Of a DNA stretch of 64,000 bases, positions 56,513 through 64,000 are shown in pieces. Where the stretch lies: contig CM026431.1 in the NCBI GenBank assembly GCA_014871385.1, positions 1,930,464 to 1,994,463 on the forward strand, in the 5' to 3' direction. How positions within the stretch are numbered: the first letter of the stretch is position 1; every line of letters begins with the position of its first letter. A model generated the notes under the pieces. The model was given only the letters and a program-made list of their open reading frames with translations, did no database searches and had not been told where the DNA came from. This stretch comes from Ceratodon purpureus (lineage: Eukaryota > Streptophyta > Bryopsida > Pseudoditrichales > Ditrichaceae). Both the position numbers and the translations under genes were made by a program.

Positions 56513-59500
56513 TCATTGTCGACTTTTCGATGGAGAAGGAGTTCCGCTTTTCTGTCTTGTACTGGTGAACCAGTTTCTGAAGTCATGAAACTTATCAAGC
56601 TTGATGGAGTGTCGGATAGCCTTAAAAAACTCCAGATAATGGTAAGTGTTGTGTCTGCAAATACCAACCCACGGCAGGTTGAGCATATCAGAAAAGCATC
56701 CATGGACAAGCAGAAACGTATCTGTAAATGACACCTGTATTCGCACAAGAGTGCGACAGATAAAATAAGAAAGTGGAATTTCGATCTTAGTCATTAAGAA
56801 GATGGCCTAAATATAAAGTCACTATTCATTTCAAAGTGAAAAGAAACAGCCTGCGTATTCTTTGAACTGAAGTGTAGCAATGTAGCGATGAAGATATGAA
56901 GCAAGAAGTGTTCACTTACATCTCTAATAAGGTTTGAGCCAGCATCTCGTGGGTGTTAATTAGATGGTTGATGTAAGCTCGAGTGTGCTTTCGACACGTG
57001 TAGCATTTGCATCCAATCACCAGCGGTGCATTATCAAGCCTGTTACAAAGATCATGTGAACCTTTGTATTAGGAAACTTTTATGAGTTATACTCTGTTCC
57101 TAAACATAATCAATCAACCAATAAGGAAAATCTAATTCTGATTTTATACTTTGAAGGCTGTATTCCCAACAGAATCAAAAATATGTACCCCTAATATTGA
57201 TTGAAATCGGAGTAAGGCAGAGAGGACATTTACCTGTACGCAACAGAGCGTAGATTGATTTTGGCAGAGTCACCACCACTTCTAGCTAGCTCTTCACCAG
57301 TTGGTTCACTATCAAAGCTCCTTTGAGAATTCTCCATATTAAGAGGAAAGGTCATTGCATAACCTCCCTTTGTTAACATAAATGGGTATCTAAGCCCAGT
57401 CAAGATTGACAACATGAATCCACAAGTAAAGTGTGTATACCATCTTGAACGAGTTCGTTCAGGACAACATACTAAGCCTAACTTCTAGTCAAAGAGAAGA
57501 AAAAAATTCTAGGACTCAAGAAACATCTAAGAAGAAGTGCATTTTGGGGGAGGAAAAGAGAAGTGGAAAAAGGGGGGGAAAAGAAAAAAGAAAAAGAAAA
57601 GCAAGCCTGAATATCATTGTTATAGAAAGTACTTGACCTGTTAGGACTAATTGACTAAAAAAATTTAGGCCTTCAAAATTAGGTATCTACCAATGACCCT
57701 TCTATCAAGGATACATGCTGTCGAAAACATCAATACCCGCCCCCACAGCTTGTAATATCTCCTCTGCATATATCCCAATGTAAGCGAAAAATTTAAGATT
57801 AACCTTTGGCATGATAAAAAACAATTTCTTGATATCTTCAACCAAATTTGTCACTTCTGCTCAGTCACTAGTCCTGTTACATCTGGAGCACACAGTTCTG
57901 TGTACGATTTCCTTTCGTGAAAAGAACACGCATACCTGGCAAACCAATCCCACTCACATGGCGAACTTTCTCCTTTGGTAATTTGGTCTATAAAATAACA
58001 GACGAGTACAACACTTCAGTACAAGTTCCAAATAACAAAGGCAGGTTCAAATGGCCAAACAAACCTCAGATGAAATAAAAAGCAGCAAGATTGCGGAACA
58101 TACAAGAACTGCTTCCATCTGCACTGCACGCTGCGCAGCATCTTCACCCAGTCCAAAACCACCCAAAGAAAATCCTGGACACCAACACCACATGATCACG
58201 AGTCAATAAGCCATACTAACATAATTCCAATTTGAGCAATTCTAACTAAGCATGTGAGGTATCATATTGCAAAATTTCTCAAAGATGCACAACTTTGAAC
58301 AGGTTCTGCTCTTTATACAAGATATGACCACACGGGTCACAATCAACAATAGGAGGTAAGCGGAACAATACCAGCTACATTGCGAGTGGCTGTTTGTTCT
58401 GCAGACCGGATTCTTTCATCAAGACTGGTAGATCCGACCACAACCCCAAGGCACCTGTTTCCATATTCTGCCTAGAGCCCTTATAAGTCAAAATTTGAAA
58501 ACAATCATACTGTTCTGATCACGACTTAAAATGAGCACCCACATTCAAGAATACTAGCTGATCTACAAATGTCTAAAAAGGCATGTGGTTACACAAAGCG
58601 GTCCATCTCCAAATTCATTTCCATTACGCATATCCTTAGACTCGCTTAAGTAAAGTGAGGTAAATAAAATAAGTCCAATCCTATAAAGTCTCGCATTCAA
58701 AAAGCATCAGAAGCAAAATCTACTTAAGTACAGTCTTCGTCCGGAAGGGAAGAACGACATACAGGTTGCAAGGAGAGGCATTGATCCAGCCACTGTAATG
58801 TGCGGTCCACTGACAGGCGATTACGCTTCTCTGCCACCCAGCTGGGAACCTCATCGGGCAGGCTAACCCACAAATCGGGTTTGAACGCGTTCACAACCTC
58901 CATATATTTTGCAGGCCCCACCTGACTAACTATAAATTAGTAAAAATGAAACATAAAAAAGCGATGAGATCGCCTTCACCTGGCTCACTCTTTCAGAGAG
59001 GAGGAGGCTACGACGTCAAAGTAAGAAATTCAAACATCAGACGTAGAGGAAACAAAAATCATAATTTAGAAGCTTCAACACACTGTGCTTATTTTCAACC
59101 AAACAAGCTCTTCTGAATGTCTACGGTTTCAAAATTCAAACACGAGTTCTAATTTGCAACTGCAACGTCATAAAAACTCATACAATCTGAGCTGTAACAT
59201 GAACTCGTGAAGGCAGAGTACATACTACGCGTCGACCAGATGACGTCTCGAAAGAAGCACCCATCTTGGAAGAACCTTCCCCGTTTGATTCATCCATAAG
59301 GCTATCTCTCGCCACAGCAACCATCCCAAAGCCAGTCAAACTAACTAGTTTGTGCAACCCTCCTGCCTTCGCGACCGTGGTGGCATTCGGACTCTCCAAG
59401 CTGGCATTCACCCACATTATAAGCATACAAAGCCAATTCCATGCAGAAGACCAACTGCTCATGAAATCAACTTACGACAAGAGCTCAATCACTGCAATCA

Positions 59501-60158
59501 GTCGACGCAATGTACCAGATGAAATCTCAAAACAACACATTGGACACATCTAACTGCGATTCATTCCAAAGCGATATTGCATTATCACAAGTACCTCCCT
59601 AGCATGATATATTCTTCACCACACCCGTCCTACTCATTTCTATCTTATCATCCCAAGAATGACCAGATTGATCATCAATATTTTCACTAAGTTTGCAACA
59701 AGTACATCAATTCAACATATACCAAAGTGGGTGCAGATAGTCCTTTCGGCTTCATTGAGTTTACTTTATTCTAAAGTAGACGAAACAAATAACGAGAAAA
59801 ACAACAGAATTGGAGATGTAGTGAAATTTTGACAAACTAGGACCGAAAAAAAAGTCAGAAAAAATATTTTAAAATCAGAAGAAAAAAGAGAACAGAGGAT
59901 GTGCTAGGCGTCAAGGAGTAATCTATTCGCCTCTACGCCATCGAAGCAGAAAGCACACGGTACTTACAAGTGCAAGGGAGTGACTTGGCAAGCACGAGCA
60001 TCGGGATGCAGGTTCTGGAGCAGATCAGGCGGAATGAAGGCCGGCAGCCCCTTCCGAGTGAGCAGCAGCAACCCCGGCGTCTCCACCTGCAGCCCTGCAG
60101 CCAATTGCAACGACCCAAGGCGCGCCCCCGCACTCCATGTCCGCACTGCAAACTCCAT
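56513..60158 (-). CDS. QTRT2: Queuine tRNA-ribosyltransferase accessory subunit 2 (QTRT2)
   Basis: Ten exons on the minus strand: 60158-59968, 59400-59226, 58921-58763, 58471-58372, 58174-58104, 57987-57936, 57763-57715, 57389-57234, 57039-56920 and 56654-56513, giving 404 residues, close to the animal protein. With QTRT1 it forms the enzyme that places queuine at the wobble G34 of certain tRNAs. QTRT2 is the non-catalytic partner in animals. Visible blocks are [69 protein letters not shown] and [14 protein letters not shown]. The zinc ligands of the TGT fold are complete: C328, C330, C333 (GCKCYTC) and H359, the last 26 residues after C333 as in bacterial TGT. The start at 60158 is the first ATG. 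The intron after residue 265 has U12-type signals (see its entry). Confidence 0.92.
57390..57714 (-). other. U12-type GT-AG intron in QTRT2
   Basis: Intron 7 of QTRT2, 325 nt. On the coding strand it starts GTATCCTTGA, matching the U12 donor consensus GTATCCTT, and ends GGGCTTAG. CTTGAC, a U12 branch-site core variant, precedes the acceptor; its branch A is about 10 nt from the AG. The join makes DSIYPFM, which fits the conserved GIDVFDSIYP block. Without splicing a TGA follows immediately. Confidence 0.8.
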
Positions 60159-60310
60159 CGCCCCAACCGATCCTCAACCAACAAACCCCCCCACCCCACC
60201 TCTCTCCCCACTCCCACTCCCACCACTCTCCCCACTCCCACTCCCACCACCACCTCCACTCCCTCCTGTCAACTCATGCTCCCCTCCTCCCCGCACTAAA
60301 TCACCAAACA
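60159..60310 (-). promoter_or_regulatory. G-rich 5' region of QTRT2
   Basis: On the gene strand this is a run of GGGAGTGGGAGTGGGG-type repeats, including two 24-bp copies (about 60200-60250), with enough G tracts to form a G-quadruplex in the leader or promoter. Function is inferred. Confidence 0.35.
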
Positions 60311-60315
60311 ATCCC

Positions 60316-60362
60316 AAAAACAATCACAAAACATTCACAAAACATTCACAAAACATTCACAA
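60316..60362. repeat. Short tandem repeat AACATTCACAA
   Basis: About four copies of an 11-bp unit with AACATTCAC cores, just upstream of QTRT2. A telo-box-like AAACCCTAA follows at 60393-60401. Confidence 0.6.
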
Positions 60363-60401
60363 ACTTCGTCTTTCTCGCATCACCGAGGCCTTAAACCCTA
60401 A

Positions 60402-63400
60402 AGACCACACACATACAAAACCGTCACCGCATCGCAAGCGCGTCATATTTCTACACGGGGTATAGACTATAGGAAATAAAGTAGTTTTTTCGTAGATTGT
60501 GTTGGGTTAAGGCAGTGGTGACGGGTTTTGGTACGCGATCCTTAAACCCTTGAGCTTGGAGTACGACGTTCAACGCGACGGAGTAGCTTTCGACTTTTTG
60601 GATCGACTTTGTGCTTTTCTTTTAGCTTTTACTTTTGTCTGTCGTTTGCAAAGTTTTTTTAGTGTCTTTTTCTTTCGTGGCTGCGGCGTCGGTGCCGGCT
60701 GGAGAGCTTAATTTGGTTCATTAATAAATTGAACTGGCTTGGTGTTTATTTTGAGGATAACTTGAAGATCAGTGAATTTGTAGTAGCTTGGTTTGCAAGG
60801 TTGGAGGTCATAATGGCTTTGGATAATGTGAGGTGTTGTGTAGATATTTCCAGTATAAATGTTTGATTGAACACTTCACAACTTAGTGGAACTTGTTTGG
60901 CTATTGGGTACTTTTATTTCTTCAAAAAAAATCTCTACGAAGCTTTTAACCATCAAAGATTTTTAATAGATTTTTTACTTGAAGGTTCTCATCTCATTTA
61001 ATGGTTGGATTTTGTTCTGCTAGAATATACTTTTCACCAAAATTATGAATGTTGAACCATGTGAAACTTTGATCAAGTCAAAACTTCTATTGACTTTAGT
61101 TCTAAAATGGTATTGTAAAAATAAAATCACGTATTTAGATAACCAAAAAAAAACAAAAAATCATCATATCAAGTATGTGTCATTTTAGACTTATTCCAAC
61201 AAATAAAATTTAATAAAATTAGGTAATTTTTTAGTAAATTTAATATTCAATAAATTCTTTCAAAATCATAATAAAATATTTGAGATGAAAATGTTGAATC
61301 TGATAATATAAATAGAAATCTACAACTTTGATTTGTACATCAACTCTAAAATACTCCTCAAAATGATAGTCACAAGTCAATACAATTATAGAATGTCTAG
61401 ATTTACAACAAACAATTTTTTACCAATCATTAGAGTATTTATTTTGTTAAAAATTGACAATATTTATTGAAATACATGTATATTTATTGATATACAATAT
61501 TTCATAGATTATTGTTTAAAGATATTCAATGTATAAGTAATTCTACTCATTTGTTTTGGAGATATTCACAAACCAATGCATATTTTATTGTAAACAATAT
61601 TTCTATATATGTGCTATATAAATGGATAAATTTTGAGTGGATTATACATGTAAATTTTCATTGGATGAATACTAATTTGTCATTTCAAGTATTACAAGTA
61701 ATTGTTTTGACATTGGAAATAATAAATTGATTATTCAAAAAAATATTCGTTCTTTTGGAATTATATCTACATAGCTATAGTTAATGAAAGTTGTTGGATG
61801 GCTTTGAAGGCAATGTGTATCGCATATGATCAAAGATTCATACATTTTTGAGAAAAATACAAAACACAAAAATTGCAAGAAATTGTGGAAAAAAAGAAGA
61901 AGAAATTTAAGGCTTAGGAATAAAAGTGTATGGCTATTACATAGCTAAGACCATTGCAAGAAACCATTACAATGATTTCATTGTGTTGTGCTAAGGAACT
62001 ATTGTAATTGAAAGTGGTGCGGATAAAAAAGTATATTTTGGTCCAAAAAATACTATACCAATTTTGAATACATTGTATGCTTGGGCAGAGAGGTTAAAAC
62101 TTTGAATAAAGGTTCAGAATGCTATAAAGTGATTTTTAAATAGAAATAGCAAAAAAGATATAAGATAAGTAAAATTGGTTAGATCAAGAGACTTTCTAGT
62201 TTAGAATTAGGAAGACATCGGACTTTTTTGGAATGAGATGTTTCAAATGAATTCAAAGAAATGGACACATGTTTTGAATTTCACACCTTTAAAAATTATA
62301 GTCAAATACAAGACTTTAATTCCTTCTAAAACTTGAAACCATGTGAAATTGATTTTGGAAAGAAAACTTAGATTATTTACTAATGAGATAAGGTTTTTAT
62401 TATTGATGATGATGTAGTTTGATAAAAAAAGTTTGATTATGGAGGATGTCAACAAGGTGTAAGTGTGGACACAAAGGTGAAAGAGGGTGGTTTTATATTT
62501 TCATGAAATTAAAGGAAATGTTGGTTGTTATGCATTATGAACATTTTATTGTTGAAAAAGTCTAAATGGACATTTTTGGATTGAAATTGAACACAAGATT
62601 TTTATCAACAAGATTTAAAATTGAATGGGTGATATAGGAAGCTGAAATGCAATTTTGATGCCTCCACCTCGTGAAAATGCAAATTTGATGATTTTCTGCA
62701 TTGAATTTATCAAATTAGCAAGGATGACATATCATTACAGATATTTATGCTTTTGGTCCACAAACAAAAGCCCATGAAAAATAAATCAATGATGGTAACC
62801 AAGTGATTGTAAAATACAATCCTATAAGTCTTATCATATTTGTATTACATCGTCTTCCTATAACACCAATTGTATAGTATCTGGAAGGGTGAACTTCAAC
62901 TAACCATTAGGAGTTCAATTTTTGAGTAATTGCCTTCAAGTTGGAATATTCACCTACTTATAGGACCAAGAGCAGTGTTGTGAAAAGTAACTTTTATGTG
63001 GATAATTATCTAAAAAAATCATGTAAAGTTAAAATTCTCCATTACCCTATCTAATTGTGTCCACACGCTTTTCATGCACTGACTTGCATTGAGCCTCATT
63101 ATCGCATGACGATATTTTAGACCTGTGTTTTTTGAGAATATATGACAGTGATGTCTTTGAACCATTGTTTTTTGGGGATATATGTGTGTGATTATTGTGC
63201 TATAATTGCAATGTAAGTTGTAGAGGCAACTTTTGACATAATTATATGTGAATTTGTGACTTGATTTTGGATGAGGTCTAATGTTTTTGTTGAAATAAAG
63301 TTGTTTAGTGTTGCGGATAAGTTGAGTGGCATAATTAGTTCAAAAAGATGCAGACTAGAGCGTCAACAAGTGATGAGAAGGAAGAAGAAGTTGGAGTTCA

Positions 63401-63734
63401 CAAAGGCCGAATGCGTGGATAACAAGAGAGTAATAGATGCCATCTTCCAATGTTTATAGTGTTTTACAAAGTTTTAAGAAACAAGGAATTGTAGCGTCAA
63501 CAAAGTCATCTAGTAGGCCTCGAAAGTTTACACATTGCAAAATGAAACACTTGGAACGCCGCCTTATTAATGATCGTTACTTATCTCTCATAAAATTTAT
63601 AAATTAGATGTCGTCATTAGGAGAAATCTGGAGTCTCAAAGGGACCTTTAGTTTTCTCACCTGGTGAAAAGTACATGGATACCCGTGCATTTTCTGTACT
63701 GGCACCAAAGACTGACAGCAATGCAGTTCCATGT
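60402..63734. other. AT-rich spacer, no supported gene
   Basis: Long AT-rich stretch with many short frames and no motifs. One frame at 63271-63459 encodes a Lys/Arg-rich peptide (RRKKKLEFTKAEC) that I do not recognise. It is not called as a gene. Confidence 0.4.
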
Positions 63735-63906
63735 GCTCCAGTCAATTAACCCCGCCAGCGCAACAAATAGTGCCAGCGCTCCAGTCAATCAACTCTGCTA
63801 GCGCAATAAATAGTGTCAGCGCTCCAGTCAATCAACCATGCTAGCGCAACAAATACTGCCAACGCTCCAGTCAATCAACCATGCTAGCGCAGCAAATACT
63901 ACGGGC
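63735..63906. repeat. 43-bp tandem repeat, four copies
   Basis: GCTCCAGTCAATCAACC followed by GCTAGCGCAACAAATA recurs every 43 bp (starts at 63735, 63778, 63821 and 63864), with scattered substitutions. The frame changes between copies because 43 is not a multiple of three. Confidence 0.9.
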
Positions 63907-64000
63907 ACCGACGACATTGCAAGCAATGCATCTTTTGACGATATTAGCGGACAACTACATGCACCAATGGGTTTACATGGAGAAGGGTAATTGGGCAGCT

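Overview
This window looks like nuclear DNA of a land plant. Five multi-exon genes of conserved eukaryotic or plant families can be assembled with GT-AG (and two U12-type) introns: a LOB-domain (LBD) transcription factor, the Elongator subunit ELP4, a phosphatidylinositol transfer protein, a plant-type MERSEP/vasculin-like protein and the queuine tRNA-ribosyltransferase accessory subunit QTRT2. Gene-dense GC-richer islands alternate with long AT-rich, repeat-laden stretches, and several introns are short. I lean toward a bryophyte, most likely a moss, but that is inference from general character; no organelle or rDNA marker is present to confirm it.

Layout. 1-4.4 kb: no firm gene except one possible small membrane protein. 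4.38-8.42 kb: a complete pogo/Tigger-type DNA transposon with a 1021-residue DDE transposase, 24-bp terminal inverted repeats and TA target duplications. 9.0-13.7 kb: AT-rich DNA with two non-autonomous DNA elements, one with 27-bp inverted repeats and one piggyBac-like (TTAA...CCCC). 17.8-18.5 kb: LBD gene (+). 20.4-23.2 kb: ELP4 (-), whose first intron has AT-AC U12-type signals. 27.2-28.6 kb: a two-exon trihelix/SANT-like gene that may be decaying. 28.9-33.5 kb: AT-rich DNA with unassigned ORF fragments and a 97-bp probable solo LTR. 35.6-39.9 kb: phosphatidylinositol transfer protein with a long C-terminal extension (+). 40-43 kb: AT-rich spacer with a 47-bp tandem repeat. 43.1-48.6 kb: G-rich leader and the MERSEP/vasculin-like gene (+). 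50.1-51.1 kb: intronless trihelix factor (-). 53.9-56.1 kb: exons resembling a GMI1/SMCHD1-type protein that splice in phase into a four-TM MEE60-like protein (+). 56.5-60.2 kb: QTRT2 (-) with a second U12-type intron. 60.2-64 kb: AT-rich spacer ending in a 43-bp tandem repeat.

Functionally, ELP4 and QTRT2 both serve tRNA wobble-position modification, and each carries a U12-type intron. The LBD and trihelix genes are regulators. The phosphatidylinositol transfer protein acts in lipid signalling. I see no evidence that the neighbours form one pathway. The most notable items are the intact transposon, the two minor-spliceosome introns, the TTAA element, and the possible fusion at 53.9-56.1 kb. 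All exon boundaries were assigned by eye from reading frame, splice signals and family recall; transcripts were not available.
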